From NCBI GenBank assembly GCA_001295865.1, contig LJHW01000023.1, forward strand, positions 1 through 64,000: a DNA stretch of 64,000 nucleotides, in the 5' to 3' direction. Every line of letters begins with the position of its first letter. The first letter of the stretch is position 1. A program made the position numbers and the translations under genes. The stretch comes from a beta proteobacterium AAP65 (GTDB taxonomy: Bacteria; Pseudomonadota; Gammaproteobacteria; Burkholderiales; Burkholderiaceae_C). The notes beneath the pieces were generated by a model. It saw only the letters and a program-made list of their open reading frames with translations. It did not search any database and was not told the DNA's origin. Shown in pieces: positions 8,460 through 18,492 of this stretch.

Positions 8460-8486
8460 TTCAGCCCCGCGGCCCCGCGCCGATAT
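8460..8486 (+). promoter_or_regulatory. Candidate sigma-28 (FliA) promoter for the chemotaxis operon
   Basis: TTCA (8460-8463), a 15-base spacer, then GCCGATAT (8479-8486) resembles the flagellar sigma-28 consensus TAAA/TCAA-N15-GCCGATAA. The -10 half matches seven of eight positions; the -35 half is weaker. It lies 83 bases before the first operon start codon, within the 204-base region shared with the divergent BLUF gene. Confidence 0.4.
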
Positions 8487-8569
8487 TACGGATGTCTAGG
8501 GTCTGACCACCGATCAGTTCCAGGTGTCTTGGACAAAAGTTTGGCAACCATCAGCGAGTCGTCTTGCGC

Positions 8570-9661
8570 ATGAACGTCAACGTCCCAGATCTCCACCCCG
8601 CCACCGATGACGTGGCTGCACCACGGAACGCCTGGCGCCAGCGCCTCGGCGCGTGGTGGCCCGCCTGGTTGGGCGGCGTGCCTGCCGATGGCAGGCGCCC
8701 GCCCACGGCGCAGGCCCAAGCCACGGCCGAACTGCTGCTGCGCCTGGACGAAGCCGCCCACACCTGGACCGCCCACCTGGGCACCGCGCAGACCCAGATG
8801 CGCGAGGCCACCGAACAGTTGCTGGCGGGCTTCATGCAGATCCTGGATCAGCTCGACAACATCATCGACAGCCGCGGCCAGAGCGGCACCCCCACCGCCG
8901 CCAGCGTGGACGAGCGTGCGGCGCTGCTGCAGCAATGCGAGAACGACTTGCGCGGCCTGCTGCAGAACTTCCAGGGTTTCGTGCAGTCACGCGACGAAGT
9001 GATGGGCTCGGTGCGCCAACTCTCGGGGGCGAGCCAGGGCCTGCGCGACATGGCCGAAGACGTGGCCAAGCTCGCCCGCCAGACCAACCTGCTGAGCCTG
9101 AACGCCGCCATCGAAGCGGCACGTGCCGGCCCCAGCGGCCGCGGCTTTGCCGTGGTGGCCAGCGAAGTGCGCCGGCTCTCGGCCGAATCCGGCGACACCG
9201 GGCGGCGCATCGGCGAGCGCGTGGGAGATTTCGGCAACCACATGCAGGCCGCGCTGGCCCAGGCGGCGGAAAGCACCGAGCACGACACCCAGGTCATCCA
9301 CGCCAGCGAAGAAACCATCAACCGCGTGGTCGAGCAGGTGGACAGCGCCGTCAGCCAGCTCAACGAACGTGCCGCGGCCCTCAGCGCCCACGGCGAAAGC
9401 GTGAAGGCGCAGGTCGAGCAACTGATGGTGGCCTTCCAGTTCCAGGACCGCGTGCAGCAGATCATGGACCAGGTCGGCGACTCCATCCGCAATGCGATGG
9501 CACGGCTGGCGCAGACACTGCCCACAGGCCAGGCGCCTGAGGCCGCCGAGTGGCAGGCCCTGCTCAGCGCCGGCTACACCACCGACGAGCAGCGCGCCGT
9601 GGCCACGGGCCAGGCGTCCTCGCGCCCCGCGCAGGCCGCCACGGAAACCACCTTCTTCTGA
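8570..9661 (+). CDS. Soluble methyl-accepting chemotaxis-like protein with a CheZ-like FQFQDR motif
   Basis: This 363-residue protein has no transmembrane segment. Residues about 170-215 form a typical MCP hairpin tip ([20 protein letters not shown], then [15 protein letters not shown]), which binds CheA and CheW. A later segment, [19 protein letters not shown] (about 288-306), recalls the FQD signature of CheZ phosphatases. The N-terminal half is helical with a similar [10 protein letters not shown] piece. It is first in the chemotaxis operon and is followed directly by cheY. The ATG at 8570 is preferred over a TTG two codons upstream. It ends in ATETTFF. It may act as a cytoplasmic receptor, a CheY-P phosphatase or both; no separate cheZ is present in the window. 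Confidence 0.85.
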   Translation: MNVNVPDLHPATDDVAAPRNAWRQRLGAWWPAWLGGVPADGRRPPTAQAQATAELLLRLDEAAHTWTAHLGTAQTQMREATEQLLAGFMQILDQLDNIIDSRGQSGTPTAASVDERAALLQQCENDLRGLLQNFQGFVQSRDEVMGSVRQLSGASQGLRDMAEDVAKLARQTNLLSLNAAIEAARAGPSGRGFAVVASEVRRLSAESGDTGRRIGERVGDFGNHMQAALAQAAESTEHDTQVIHASEETINRVVEQVDSAVSQLNERAAALSAHGESVKAQVEQLMVAFQFQDRVQQIMDQVGDSIRNAMARLAQTLPTGQAPEAAEWQALLSAGYTTDEQRAVATGQASSRPAQAATETTFF

Positions 9662-9673
9662 GACCTCCCCGCC

Positions 9674-10045
9674 ATGGCCAAGACCATCCTGATCGTCGAC
9701 GACTCGTCTTCGCTGCGCACCGTGGTGAAGATGGCGCTGCAACGCGCCGGCTACGAGGTGGTGGAAGCCGCCGACGGCGTGCAGGGCCTCGCAGCACTGG
9801 AAGCGACAGGCAAGGTGCACCTGATCGTGAGCGACGTGAACATGCCCAACATGGACGGCATCACCTTCGTCACGCAGGTCAAGCAGCACCCGCGCCACAA
9901 GTTCGTGCCCGTGGTGATGCTCACCACCGAGGGCCAGGACGCGAAGAAGGAACAAGGCCGCGCGGCCGGGGCCAAGGCCTGGATCGTGAAGCCCTTCAAC
10001 CCACCGCAGCTGCTGGACGCGGTGTCCAAGCTCATCCTGCCCTGA
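9674..10045 (+). CDS. cheY: Chemotaxis response regulator CheY
   Basis: This is a single-domain receiver of 123 residues that carries phosphate from CheA to the flagellar motor or another target. The acidic pair Asp9-Asp10, the phosphorylated Asp54 (in IVSDVNMPNMDG), Thr in VVMLTTEG and Lys in WIVKPFNPPQL are all present. The spacing to neighbours is short (12 bases from the MCP, 9 bases to the STAS gene), so it belongs to the same transcript. The pattern is closest to CheY proteins of alternative (non-enteric) clusters, where VMLTTEGQ is common. Confidence 0.95.
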   Translation: MAKTILIVDDSSSLRTVVKMALQRAGYEVVEAADGVQGLAALEATGKVHLIVSDVNMPNMDGITFVTQVKQHPRHKFVPVVMLTTEGQDAKKEQGRAAGAKAWIVKPFNPPQLLDAVSKLILP

Positions 10046-10054
10046 GGACCTGCG

Positions 10055-10369
10055 ATGAACGAGACCCCGCCGCCCCCCAGCCAGCCGCTGCGCCTGCCGG
10101 CCGAGCTGACGATCTACACGGTGGGTGAACTCCACCCGCAGTGGCTGAGCTGGCTGGCCAGGAACGACCCGGCGGCTGCCGTCGCCGGCGATGCGGTGGA
10201 CCAGGTGGACGCGGCCGGTCTGCAGCTGCTGCTGGCGTTGCAGCGCGCGCTGGCCGACCGGGGCCGCAGCCTGGCCCTGCACGACCCCAGCAGCGCCTTG
10301 CGTGAAGCCTGCCAGGCCCTGGGCCTGCAGGCCTGGCTTGCCGAGCACAGCGCCCAGGAGGCGGCATGA
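10055..10369 (+). CDS. STAS-domain protein of the chemotaxis operon
   Basis: The 104-residue product is a single STAS domain (anti-sigma-factor-antagonist fold), with LPAELTIYTVGELHPQWLSW at the start and VDQVDAAGLQLLLALQRAL in the centre. In SpoIIAA-type STAS proteins the central DxSG serine is phosphorylated. Here the sequence is Asp-Ala-Ala-Gly, so that switch is missing and the protein probably acts by binding only. It has GAGGA before its start and overlaps cheA by ATGA, placing it between cheY and cheA. STAS proteins in chemotaxis clusters occur elsewhere, but their role is not settled. Confidence 0.85.
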   Translation: MNETPPPPSQPLRLPAELTIYTVGELHPQWLSWLARNDPAAAVAGDAVDQVDAAGLQLLLALQRALADRGRSLALHDPSSALREACQALGLQAWLAEHSAQEAA

Positions 10370-12672
10370 AGCACGATGCCAGCGTACAAGCCGCCGACCT
10401 GAGCTTCATCCAGGAGGCCCTGCCCGCCTTCATCAGCGAAGCCCAGGAACAGATCGAGACCATCGAACAGCTGCTGCTGCAGCTGGAAGACACGCCCGAA
10501 GACAGCGAACTGCTCAACGCGCTGTTCCGCTGTGCGCACACGGTCAAGGGCTCGGCCGGCATCTTCGGGCTGGACCGCGTGGTGGCCTTCACGCACCACG
10601 TGGAAACGCTGCTCGACCAGCTGCGCGAAGGCACGCTGACGTTGACGCCGGCGCTCAGCACCCTGCTGCTGCAATGCAACGACCAGATCCGCACCCTCGT
10701 GTCACAGGCGCGCCAGGCGGCCGTGAACGAGGCCGAAGACGCCGTGGCCGCGCGTGAGGCCCTGGTGCAGCAACTGCTGGCCGCCACCGGCAGCGTGCAC
10801 GGGACAGCGGGCGATCTGGCGTGCGCCGCCAGCGACAGCTGCGATGGGCGTGCGGCCGTGGGCCCGCCGGCAGGGCGGCTGTGGCACGTTGCCGTGGCCT
10901 TCGGCCCCGACACCTACCGCAACGGCATGGACCCGTTGGCCATCCTGAACTACGTGCGCGGGCTGGGCGACATCACCACCTTGCACTGCGACATCGCGGG
11001 CGTGCCCATCCTCGACCATCTTCACCCCGAGAGCTGCCACCTCACCTTCGAGTTCGGCCTGCACACCCACGCCACGCGGGCCGAGATCGAGGGCGCCTTC
11101 AGCTTCGTGCGGGACGACTGCACGCTGCAGCTGGTGGAGCCCGGCGGCACCGCGGCCGACTTCGCCGCGCTCATCGAGGCCATGCCCGACAACCCGCGCC
11201 TGGGCGACATCCTGGTCGCGGCCGGGGCCATCACGCGGGCGCAGCTGCAGCAGGGTCTGCGCGCGCAGACCGCCGCGGCGGCCAGCGGCACCGCCGCGCC
11301 CTTAGGCGAGATCCTGCAGGCCACGGCCGGCGTGCCGGCACAGGTGGTGAACGCGGCACTGAACAAGCAGAGCAAGGTTCGTGATGCCTCGCAAGGCGCG
11401 GCAAGCCCGCCAGCCGTCGCGGACGACCAGCGCTTCATCCGCGTGCAGGCCGACCGCCTGGACGCCGTGATCAACCTGCTGGGCGAGCTGGTCATCGCCG
11501 GCGCCGGCGCCTCGCTGCTGGCGCGGCAGACGCGCCAGGGCACGCTGATCGAAGCCAACGCGCAGATCGGTCGCCTGATCGAGGAGATCCGCAACGGCAC
11601 GCTGCAACTGCGCATGGTGCCGATCGGCGAGACCTTCAGCCGCTTCCGGCGTGTGGTGCGTGACACGGCTGCCGAGCTCGGCAAGGACGTGCAGCTGGAG
11701 ATCACCGGCGGCGACACCGAGCTCGACAAGAGCGTGGTCGAGCGCATCGCCGACCCGCTCATGCACCTGGTGCGCAACGCGCTTGACCACGGCCTGGAAA
11801 CGCCCGAGCAGCGCAGCGCCGCCGGCAAGCCGGCCCAGGGCAAGCTGACGCTGTCGGCCTGCCATGAAAGCGGCAGCATCCTCATCCGCATCGTCGACGA
11901 CGGGCGCGGCATCCAGCGCGACAAGGTGCTGCAGCGCGCCTGGGACCGCGGTCTCGTGGAGCGGGGCCTGGTGCCCGCCGACGCCGACATCGACCGCCTC
12001 ATCTTCGAGCCCGGCTTCAGCACCGCCGAGAAGGTGACCAACCTCTCCGGCCGCGGCGTGGGCATGGACGTGGTCCGCCGCAACATCGAGGCGCTGCGCG
12101 GCACCGTGGTGCTGAGCAGCACGCCGGGCGAGGGCTCGTGCATCGAGATCCGCCTGCCGCTGACGCTGGCCATCATCGACGGCTTCCTCGTCGGCGTGGG
12201 CAGCTCGAAGTTCATCTTCCCGCTGGACGCGGTGGTGGAGGTCATCGAGAACCGGCCCACCGTCAGCGCGCTGGACGACCGCGGCCGCGGTTTCGTGGAA
12301 CTGCGCGGCCAGGTGCTGCCGGTGGTCAGCCTGCGCGGCCTGTACGCGCTGGACGGCCCCGAGCCCGACCGCACCAGCGTCGTGGTGCTGCAGAGCAGCC
12401 GGCGCCGCTACGGCGTGATGGTCGACAGCCTGCTCGGCCAGCACCAGACCGTGATCAAGCCCCTGGGCCGCATGTTCCGCAGCCTGCGTGGCATGAGCGG
12501 CTCCTCCATCCTCGGCAACGGCGAGGTGGCGCTCATCTTCGACGTGCATTCCCTCAGCCAGCTGGCGGCCGACCCTCCGGGGCCGGCAGGCCGGCCAACG
12601 TCCGTTGCACCCACCCCCCCCAGCGCGGCCAGCCGCAGCCCGTCGGCCTCCAAAGAAGGACAGACCCCATGA
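10366..12672 (+). CDS. cheA: Chemotaxis histidine kinase CheA
   Basis: CheA autophosphorylates under receptor control and phosphorylates CheY and CheB. The 768-residue protein has an HPt domain with His58 in [11 protein letters not shown] linker and CheY/CheB-binding-like region follows (about 165-245, starting [16 protein letters not shown]), then a segment containing [16 protein letters not shown] (about 282-297). The dimerisation domain ([15 protein letters not shown], about 362) precedes the ATP-binding domain ([17 protein letters not shown], about 466; IVDDGRGI, about 509). The CheW-like coupling domain is at about 600-745. Start and stop both overlap neighbours by ATGA, first with the STAS gene and then with the PAS-MCP gene, so all three are translationally coupled. 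Confidence 0.97.
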   Translation: MKHDASVQAADLSFIQEALPAFISEAQEQIETIEQLLLQLEDTPEDSELLNALFRCAHTVKGSAGIFGLDRVVAFTHHVETLLDQLREGTLTLTPALSTLLLQCNDQIRTLVSQARQAAVNEAEDAVAAREALVQQLLAATGSVHGTAGDLACAASDSCDGRAAVGPPAGRLWHVAVAFGPDTYRNGMDPLAILNYVRGLGDITTLHCDIAGVPILDHLHPESCHLTFEFGLHTHATRAEIEGAFSFVRDDCTLQLVEPGGTAADFAALIEAMPDNPRLGDILVAAGAITRAQLQQGLRAQTAAAASGTAAPLGEILQATAGVPAQVVNAALNKQSKVRDASQGAASPPAVADDQRFIRVQADRLDAVINLLGELVIAGAGASLLARQTRQGTLIEANAQIGRLIEEIRNGTLQLRMVPIGETFSRFRRVVRDTAAELGKDVQLEITGGDTELDKSVVERIADPLMHLVRNALDHGLETPEQRSAAGKPAQGKLTLSACHESGSILIRIVDDGRGIQRDKVLQRAWDRGLVERGLVPADADIDRLIFEPGFSTAEKVTNLSGRGVGMDVVRRNIEALRGTVVLSSTPGEGSCIEIRLPLTLAIIDGFLVGVGSSKFIFPLDAVVEVIENRPTVSALDDRGRGFVELRGQVLPVVSLRGLYALDGPEPDRTSVVVLQSSRRRYGVMVDSLLGQHQTVIKPLGRMFRSLRGMSGSSILGNGEVALIFDVHSLSQLAADPPGPAGRPTSVAPTPPSAASRSPSASKEGQTP

Positions 12673-14882
12673 ATACGCCAGAAATCTCCTGGATCGGTCG
12701 CCTGTTTGCCGGCCCTGCGCTGGACCAGGCCCTGGCCCTCAGCCAACAACACCAGGCCGCAGCGGAAGCCGCACGCGCCGCCGCGGCGCAGGCCGAGGCG
12801 GCACGCGCCGACACCGAAGGCACGCTCGCCCAGCTGAAGCAGCGGCTGGACGTGGTGGAGAGCGAGCTGAAGGTGCGCACCGACATCATGAACCTCACGA
12901 GCATCGTCTCCGAGGCCGACAAGAAGGGCGACATCCTCAACGTCAACGAGAAGTTCCTCGAGGTCTCGAAGTACCCGAAGAACGAGCTCATCGGCCATGG
13001 CCACAACACCACGCGCCACCCCGACATGCCCAAGTCGGTGTTCAAGGAGATGTGGCAGACCATCGGTCGCGGCGACATCTTCCGCGGCGTGGTGAAGAAC
13101 CGCGCCAAGGACGGCACGCCCTACTACGTGGACGCGGTGATCGCCCCCATCCTGGGCGAGAACGGCAAGCCCATGAAGTACCTGGGCGTGCGCTACGACA
13201 TCACGGCCACCGAGATCGAGCGGCAGAACGCCAAGGGCATCCTCGACGCCATCGACCAGAGCTATGCCTTCATCGAGTTCGACCTCGGCGGCCATGTGCT
13301 CAACGCCAACCGCAATTTCCAGCAGGCGGTGGGCTACGGGCTCGACGAGATCAAGGGCCGCCACCACCGCATGTTCGTGGACCCGGCCTACGCCAACTCG
13401 CCCGAGTACACCGAGTTCTGGCGCGAGCTGAACGCCGGCAAGGCCCAGAACAGCACCTTCCGCCGCATCACCAAGAGCGGCAGCGAGATCTGGATCCAGG
13501 CCGTCTATGCGCCCGTGAAGGACGAGATGGGCCGCGTGGCGAAGATCATCAAGATCGCCACCGATGTGACGGCGCAGGTGCAGGCCAAGCAGATGCTGGA
13601 GCAGGCGGTGGAGCAGGCCCAGGGCGTGACCACCGCGGCCAAGAACGGCGACCTGACGCAGCGCATCCCGCTGGAAGGCAAGAGCGGCCCCATCAAGACG
13701 CTGTGCGAAGGCGTCAACGTGCTGATGGAGAACACCAGCGTCATCTTCGACGACGTGGGCCGCGTCTTCGGCGCGCTCTCCGCCGGCGACCTGAGCCAGC
13801 GCATCACGCGTGACTACGAAGGTGTGTTCGGCCAAGTGAAGGACGACGCCAACGCCACGAGCGAGAAGCTCAGCGCGATCATCGAGGACGTGGGCCGCGT
13901 CTTCGGCGGCCTGGCCGCCGGCGACCTGACGCAGCGCATCACCCGCGACGCGGAAGGTGTGTTCGACCAGGTCAAGAACGACGCCAACAGCACCGGCGAA
14001 AAGCTCGCCGGCATCATCGAGGAGGTGCGCGCAGCCGCCGACGCGCTGACGGGTGCGGCCAACCAGGTGAGCGCCACGGCGCAGAGCCTGAGCCAGAGCG
14101 CCAGCGAGCAGGCCAGCTCGGTGGAAGAGACCACAGCCAGCATCGACATGATGAGCGCCAGCATCACGCAGAACAGCGACAACGCCAAGGTCACCGACGG
14201 CATGGCCACCAAGGCCAGCAAGGAGGCCGGCGAGGGCGGTGCGGCCGTCACGCAGACGGTGCAGGCGATGAAGCAGATCGCGCAGAAGATCAGCATCGTC
14301 GACGACATCGCCTACCAGACCAACCTGTTGGCGCTGAACGCCGCCATCGAGGCCGCCCGCGCCGGCGAACACGGCAAGGGCTTCGCGGTGGTGGCCGCCG
14401 AGGTGCGCAAGCTGGCCGAACGCAGCCAGGAAGCGGCCAAGGAGATCGGCGACCTGGCGAGCAACTCGGTGAGCACGGCCGAACGCGCCGGCAAGCTGCT
14501 CGACGAGATCGTGCCCAGCATCCAGAAGACCAGCGAGCTGGTGCAGGAGATCGCCGCGGCCTCGCAGGAACAGAGCCAGAGCGTCACGCAGATCGGTGGC
14601 GCCATGGGCCAGCTGAGCAAGGCCACGCAGCAGAACGCCTCGGCCTCCGAAGAGCTGGCGGCCACCTCGGAAGAGCTCTCGGGCCAGGCCGAGCAACTGC
14701 AGCAGTCGGTGGCCTTCTTCACGCTGGTGGAGGCCGAGGCGCCCGCAGCGCGCGGCAGCGCCAAGGGCAAGCCGGCGGCCGAGCGGCGCGCGCCGAACTC
14801 GCCGATGCGCGGCGGTTCGCGCCCCGCCGCTTCGGCCCCGGCGCCGCGCGCCACGGGCACCGGCAGCTTCCGCCCCTACTGA
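12669..14882 (+). CDS. Cytoplasmic PAS-PAS-HAMP methyl-accepting chemotaxis protein
   Basis: This 737-residue receptor has no transmembrane segments. After an alanine-rich coiled coil (residues 15-65) come two PAS domains: about 70-185, with [20 protein letters not shown], and about 190-310, with [24 protein letters not shown]-like repeats (about 315-465) precede a full MCP signalling domain with the tip [19 protein letters not shown]. Two successive HAMP units are direct copies 135 bases apart. The tail is basic and Pro/Ala-rich and ends SFRPY, with no CheR-docking pentapeptide. The PAS pattern ([18 protein letters not shown]) is Aer-like, so it may sense redox state or oxygen through a cofactor. 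The start overlaps the cheA stop. Confidence 0.93.
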   Translation: MNTPEISWIGRLFAGPALDQALALSQQHQAAAEAARAAAAQAEAARADTEGTLAQLKQRLDVVESELKVRTDIMNLTSIVSEADKKGDILNVNEKFLEVSKYPKNELIGHGHNTTRHPDMPKSVFKEMWQTIGRGDIFRGVVKNRAKDGTPYYVDAVIAPILGENGKPMKYLGVRYDITATEIERQNAKGILDAIDQSYAFIEFDLGGHVLNANRNFQQAVGYGLDEIKGRHHRMFVDPAYANSPEYTEFWRELNAGKAQNSTFRRITKSGSEIWIQAVYAPVKDEMGRVAKIIKIATDVTAQVQAKQMLEQAVEQAQGVTTAAKNGDLTQRIPLEGKSGPIKTLCEGVNVLMENTSVIFDDVGRVFGALSAGDLSQRITRDYEGVFGQVKDDANATSEKLSAIIEDVGRVFGGLAAGDLTQRITRDAEGVFDQVKNDANSTGEKLAGIIEEVRAAADALTGAANQVSATAQSLSQSASEQASSVEETTASIDMMSASITQNSDNAKVTDGMATKASKEAGEGGAAVTQTVQAMKQIAQKISIVDDIAYQTNLLALNAAIEAARAGEHGKGFAVVAAEVRKLAERSQEAAKEIGDLASNSVSTAERAGKLLDEIVPSIQKTSELVQEIAAASQEQSQSVTQIGGAMGQLSKATQQNASASEELAATSEELSGQAEQLQQSVAFFTLVEAEAPAARGSAKGKPAAERRAPNSPMRGGSRPAASAPAPRATGTGSFRPY
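13752..14021 (+). repeat. Tandem 135-base direct repeat encoding two HAMP units
   Basis: Two imperfect copies begin at 13752 and 13887 with the same 18-base start (GACGTGGGCCGCGTCTTC). They encode [20 protein letters not shown] and [20 protein letters not shown] respectively. They form a poly-HAMP stack in the receptor. Confidence 0.75.
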
Positions 14883-14899
14883 ACGCGAGGCAGGCCACC

Positions 14900-15433
14900 A
14901 TGTCATCCACGGCCCCCAACGACACCGCTGCGCAGTTCCTCACCTTCGCGCTGGGCGAGGAGGTCTTCGCGATGGACATCCGCACCGTGCGCGAGATCAT
15001 CCAGCACGGCCCCATGACCACCGTGCCGCTGATGCCCAGCTTCGTGCGCGGCGTCATCAACCTGCGCGGCGCGGTGGTGCCGGTGATCGACCTGCACGCG
15101 CGCTTCGGCCGCCCCCCAGCGCGCGTGGGCAAGAAGACCTGCATCGTCATCTTCGACGCGATGCGCCAGATCGACGGCCTGAACGAACGCGTGGAGCTGG
15201 GGCTGATGGTCGACGCGGTGAGCGAAGTCATCGACATCCCCGCGGCGCAGATCGAGCCGCCGCCGAACTTCGGCACCACGGTGCGGCGCGACTTCATCCG
15301 CGGCATGGGCAAGGTGGGCGCGCGCTTCGTCATCATCCTGGAGCCCGACCGCGCCTTCGACGTGGCCGAGATGGCCGAGATCTGCGCGTCGTCGCAAGGC
15401 CAGCAGGGCATCCCCGAGCCGCTGGCCGCCTGA
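14900..15433 (+). CDS. cheW: Chemotaxis coupling protein CheW
   Basis: CheW links receptors to CheA. The 177-residue product has the standard fold: FLTFALGEEVFAMDIRTVRE at residues 12-31, then PSFVRGVINLRGAVVPVIDL, LGLMVDAVSEVIDI, and a C-terminal YIxG-equivalent in DFIRGMGKVGARFVIILEPD. It begins 17 bases after the PAS-MCP stop and is followed by cheR after 7 bases. The sequence is complete, with nothing unusual. Confidence 0.96.
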   Translation: MSSTAPNDTAAQFLTFALGEEVFAMDIRTVREIIQHGPMTTVPLMPSFVRGVINLRGAVVPVIDLHARFGRPPARVGKKTCIVIFDAMRQIDGLNERVELGLMVDAVSEVIDIPAAQIEPPPNFGTTVRRDFIRGMGKVGARFVIILEPDRAFDVAEMAEICASSQGQQGIPEPLAA

Positions 15434-15440
15434 AGCCGCC

Positions 15441-16262
15441 ATGGCCACCCTCAGCGACCGCACCTTCACGCAGATTGCCGAGCTGATGCACGGCAGCATC
15501 GGCCTGAGCTTTGCGCCGAGCAAGAAGCCGCTGATCTCCTCACGCCTGGCGCCGCGCATCCAGCGCCTGGGGCTGGACAGCTTCGAGGACTACCTGCACC
15601 TCATCAGCACCCCCGAAGACGGCGGCGAGTTCCAGATGGCGGTGGACCTGCTGACCACCAACGAAACCTACTTCTTCCGCGAGCCGGCGCACTTCGATCT
15701 GATCGAGGCCGAGCTCGCCCGCGGGCGCCCGCGCCGCGTGGCGGTGTGGAGCGCGGCCTCGTCCTTCGGCGACGAGGCCTACAGCACCGCCATGCTGCTG
15801 GCCGACCTGCACCAGCGCGGCCAGATCGGCGGCGACTGGAGCATCCTGGGCACCGACATCAGCGACCGCGTGCTGCACAGCGCCAGCAGCGCCATCTACC
15901 CGGCGGAGCGCCTGCGCCAGGTGGCGTCTGAACGCCTGAAGCGCCACTGCCTGAAAGGGGAGGCCGAGAGCGAGGGGCTGGTGCAGATAGGCCCGAAGCT
16001 GCGCGAGCGCGTGAAGTTCGGGCAGCTGAACCTCTGCGCAGCGATCGAAGGCGGCCTGCCCGGTGCGCCCTTCGACATCGTCTTCCTGCGCAACGTGCTC
16101 ATCTACTTCGACCCGCCCACCAAACGCGCCGTGGTCGACCGCGTGCTGACGCAGCTGCGCCCTGGCGGGCTCTTCTTCATCGGCACGGCCGAAGGGCGCG
16201 TGCCCTGCGACACGCCGCTGAAGGTGCTGGCCCCCGGCGCCTTCCGCAAGGTGGCGGGGTGA
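15441..16262 (+). CDS. cheR: Chemoreceptor glutamate methyltransferase CheR
   Basis: CheR methylates receptor glutamates using S-adenosylmethionine. The 273-residue protein has the N-terminal helical domain (FTQIAELMHGSIGLSF, ISSRLAPRIQRLGL), the NETYFFREPAHFDLI motif, a SAM-binding loop (VAVWSAASSFGDEAYSTAML), LGTDISDRVL and the LRNVLIYFD motif. The usual loop is S-A-G/x-C-S-x-G-E-E; here it reads S-A-A-S-S-F-G-D-E, a mild deviation that keeps the acidic residue. Its stop codon shares a base with the cheD start (TGATG). Confidence 0.95.
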   Translation: MATLSDRTFTQIAELMHGSIGLSFAPSKKPLISSRLAPRIQRLGLDSFEDYLHLISTPEDGGEFQMAVDLLTTNETYFFREPAHFDLIEAELARGRPRRVAVWSAASSFGDEAYSTAMLLADLHQRGQIGGDWSILGTDISDRVLHSASSAIYPAERLRQVASERLKRHCLKGEAESEGLVQIGPKLRERVKFGQLNLCAAIEGGLPGAPFDIVFLRNVLIYFDPPTKRAVVDRVLTQLRPGGLFFIGTAEGRVPCDTPLKVLAPGAFRKVAG

Positions 16263-16759
16263 TGGCACCGGGCGTGCTGCCCAGCTTCGGCAGCGTCATC
16301 CACACCCTGCATCCGGGTGACGTGGCCTGCGGCTCGCGCGGCGACCGCTTCGTCACCCTGCTGGGCTCGTGCGTGGCGGTGGTGCTGACCGACCCGCGGC
16401 GCAGCGTGGGTGCGATGTGCCACATCGTGCATGCCAGCACGGCCGAGCGCCCGGCCGCCAAAGCTGCACAACGCGACAGCGCCTGGGGCGACGTCGCGAT
16501 GGACGTGATGTACGAGTTGCTGCGCGAACGCGGCATCACGCCGCAGCTGTGCGAGGCCTATGTCTACGGCGGCGGCAACATGTTCCCCGGGCAGTTCGGC
16601 GCCGGCCATGTGGGCGACTGCAACGCGCACTGGACGCTGCAGGCCCTGGCCGCCGATGGCGTGCGCGTGCTGCACCACGACCTGGGCGGCCAGAGCTACC
16701 GCAAGCTGTCTTGGACCGTGGGCCCGGACGCGCCCGAAGTGACGGCCGTGCCACTCTGA
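16262..16759 (+). CDS. cheD: Chemoreceptor glutamine deamidase CheD
   Basis: CheD deamidates receptor glutamines and in some bacteria also interacts with CheY-type phosphatases. The 165-residue protein has the catalytic cysteine in VTLLGSCVAVVLTDP and a conserved histidine in AMCHIVHAS. It also has the DVAMDVMYELLRERG and AYVYGGGNMFPGQ segments. The ATG at 16262 overlaps the cheR stop, so I prefer it to the GTG one codon upstream. cheB follows after 49 bases. Confidence 0.94.
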   Translation: MAPGVLPSFGSVIHTLHPGDVACGSRGDRFVTLLGSCVAVVLTDPRRSVGAMCHIVHASTAERPAAKAAQRDSAWGDVAMDVMYELLRERGITPQLCEAYVYGGGNMFPGQFGAGHVGDCNAHWTLQALAADGVRVLHHDLGGQSYRKLSWTVGPDAPEVTAVPL

Positions 16760-16808
16760 GCCCGGCCTTCCCTGCTCCACGTTCCACGACAACCCCCAGG
16801 GCACCCTC

Positions 16809-17870
16809 ATGGCCATCCAGGTCTTCGTGGTCGACGATTCGGCCATCGTGCGGCAGACGCTGCAGCACCTGCTGCAGGGCGACCCCGAGATCGAGCTGAT
16901 GGGCAGCGCGCCCAACCCGCTGATCGCCGGGCCGCTGATCCGCAAGCACAAGCCCGACGTGCTGCTGCTGGACATCGAAATGCCGGGCATGGACGGCCTG
17001 ACCTTTCTGCGTCAGCTGATGGAAGAGAGCCCCATCGCCACCGTCATCTGCTCCACGCTCACCACCGAGGGCAGCAAGATCGCGCTGGAGGCCATGGCCG
17101 CCGGCGCGGTGGGCGTGGTGGCCAAGCCGCGCCTGGGGCTGAAGCAGTTCCTGGAGGATTCGCGGCGCGAACTGATCACCGCGCTGAAGGCCGCGGCGCG
17201 TGCGCGGCCACAGGTGCGGCGGAACTTGCCCCCCGCCGTGGCCCCGGCCCGCAGCGCGGCCGCGGCCGTGCCGGTGCCGGGCCTGCATGCGCTGTCGATG
17301 AACAAGCCCGTGGTCATCGGCAGCAGCACCGGCGGCACGCAGGCGCTGGAGCAGGTGCTCACCGCGCTGCCGGCCGACAGCCCTGGCATTGCCATCGTGC
17401 AGCACATGCCCGAGAAGTTCACGGCCATGTACGCCGCACGGCTGGACGGCCTGTGCGCCGTGCGCGTGAAAGAGGCCAAGGACGGCGACCGGCTGGAGCG
17501 CGGCAGCGTGCTCATCGCCCCCGGCGGCAAGCACATGCAGCTGCGCAAGGCCGGCGGCCAGTACTTCGCGGTGGTGGCCGACGGCCCGCCCGTCAACCGC
17601 CACAAGCCGGCCGTGGACGTGCTGTTCCGCAGCACCGCCGAGGTGGCGGGCAAGGACGTGCTGGCCATCATCCTCACCGGCATGGGCGACGACGGCGCGC
17701 GCGGCATGAAGCAGCTGCACGACGGCGGCGCCCGCACCATCGCGCAGGACGAGGCCAGCTGCGTGGTCTTCGGCATGCCCAAGGAGGCCATCAAGATCGG
17801 CGCGGTGGACCACGTTTTGCCGCTGGACCGCGTGGCCGAAGCCATCCTGCAATTCGACGCGCGCGGCTGA
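16809..17870 (+). CDS. cheB: Chemotaxis glutamate methylesterase / deamidase CheB
   Basis: CheB removes methyl groups from receptors when phosphorylated by CheA. The 353-residue product has a receiver domain with Asp55 ([12 protein letters not shown]), a linker of about 45 residues, and the esterase domain. The catalytic serine is in [12 protein letters not shown] (Ser172 or Ser173), the histidine in [12 protein letters not shown] (His199), and the aspartate in [13 protein letters not shown]. It is the last gene of the chemotaxis operon and completes the adaptation set cheR-cheD-cheB. Two GC-rich hairpins follow before the convergent copper chaperone gene. Confidence 0.97.
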   Translation: MAIQVFVVDDSAIVRQTLQHLLQGDPEIELMGSAPNPLIAGPLIRKHKPDVLLLDIEMPGMDGLTFLRQLMEESPIATVICSTLTTEGSKIALEAMAAGAVGVVAKPRLGLKQFLEDSRRELITALKAAARARPQVRRNLPPAVAPARSAAAAVPVPGLHALSMNKPVVIGSSTGGTQALEQVLTALPADSPGIAIVQHMPEKFTAMYAARLDGLCAVRVKEAKDGDRLERGSVLIAPGGKHMQLRKAGGQYFAVVADGPPVNRHKPAVDVLFRSTAEVAGKDVLAIILTGMGDDGARGMKQLHDGGARTIAQDEASCVVFGMPKEAIKIGAVDHVLPLDRVAEAILQFDARG

Positions 17871-17891
17871 GGCGCGCGCGGGCTCAGCCTC

Positions 17892-17947
17892 GCGGCGTGA
17901 AATCGCCGCTCGTCCTTCGCCAGCCGCGCAAGGCCTTCCGGCCTTGC
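17892..17947. terminator. Two GC-rich hairpins between convergent genes
   Basis: GCGGCG (17892-17897) pairs with CGCCGC (17904-17909), and GCAAGGCC (17928-17935) pairs with GGCCTTGC (17940-17947) around a TTCC loop. No T run follows on either strand. They lie between the cheB end and the PCu(A)C end, so bidirectional transcript ending is plausible but not proven. Confidence 0.35.
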
Positions 17948-17957
17948 ACGCGCGGGC

Positions 17958-18440
17958 TCAGTGTTTGTGGCCGCCGTGGTCCGCCGCGGCGCCCGCAGGC
18001 GGCCGTGCCGACACCTTCACGTCCACCTTCACCTCGCCGGCCTTCTCGAAGCGCAGCGTCAGCGGGAAGGTCTCGCCGGCCTTCAGCGGCTGCTTCAGGC
18101 CCATGAACATGAGGTGCAGGCCGCCCGGCTTGAGCTCCACCGTGCCGCCGGCCGGCACGTCGATGCCGGGCACCTGGCGCATGCGCATCACGTCGCCGTC
18201 CATCGTCATGGTGTGCAGTTCCACCGTGCTGCTGGCCGTGGTGCTGCCCGAGAGCAGGCGGTCGGCCGACGCACCACCGGTGATCCTCAGAAAGCCGCCG
18301 CCGCCGCCCTGGCCCTCAACGGTGGGGCGGGCCCAGGCGCCTTCGACCTTGACGGTCTTCTGCGCCAGCGCCGGCAGCGCGGCGGCCAGCAGGCCCAGGG
18401 CGGCCAAGCTGGCCAGCAAGGTGCGACGAAGGGTGGGCAT
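17958..18440 (-). CDS. PCu(A)C periplasmic copper chaperone
   Basis: These proteins bind Cu(I) in the periplasm and help deliver it to cytochrome oxidase. The 160-residue product has a signal peptide (cleavage after ALPALA, about residue 26). It has the exact copper motif H-x10-M-x21-H-x-M at His76, Met87, His109 and Met111. The tail is His-rich (ending DHGGHKH) and may add metal ligands. I placed the start at 18440 ([11 protein letters not shown]) because the open frame upstream has no signal-peptide character. It is a lone gene convergent with cheB and divergent from ruvB, 64 bases away. Confidence 0.93.
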   Translation of the reverse strand: MPTLRRTLLASLAALGLLAAALPALAQKTVKVEGAWARPTVEGQGGGGGFLRITGGASADRLLSGSTTASSTVELHTMTMDGDVMRMRQVPGIDVPAGGTVELKPGGLHLMFMGLKQPLKAGETFPLTLRFEKAGEVKVDVKVSARPPAGAAADHGGHKH

Positions 18441-18492
18441 CGAAAGGCTCCAGGGTCTTGAGAGGCGCGCATTCTGCCGCCCCCGGGGTGGC

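Noticed and set aside
17874..17962. 13-base direct repeat CGCGCGGGCTCAG flanking the hairpins after cheB
   Set aside because: Two copies in GC-rich sequence around gene ends are not enough to claim a mobile or regulatory element.
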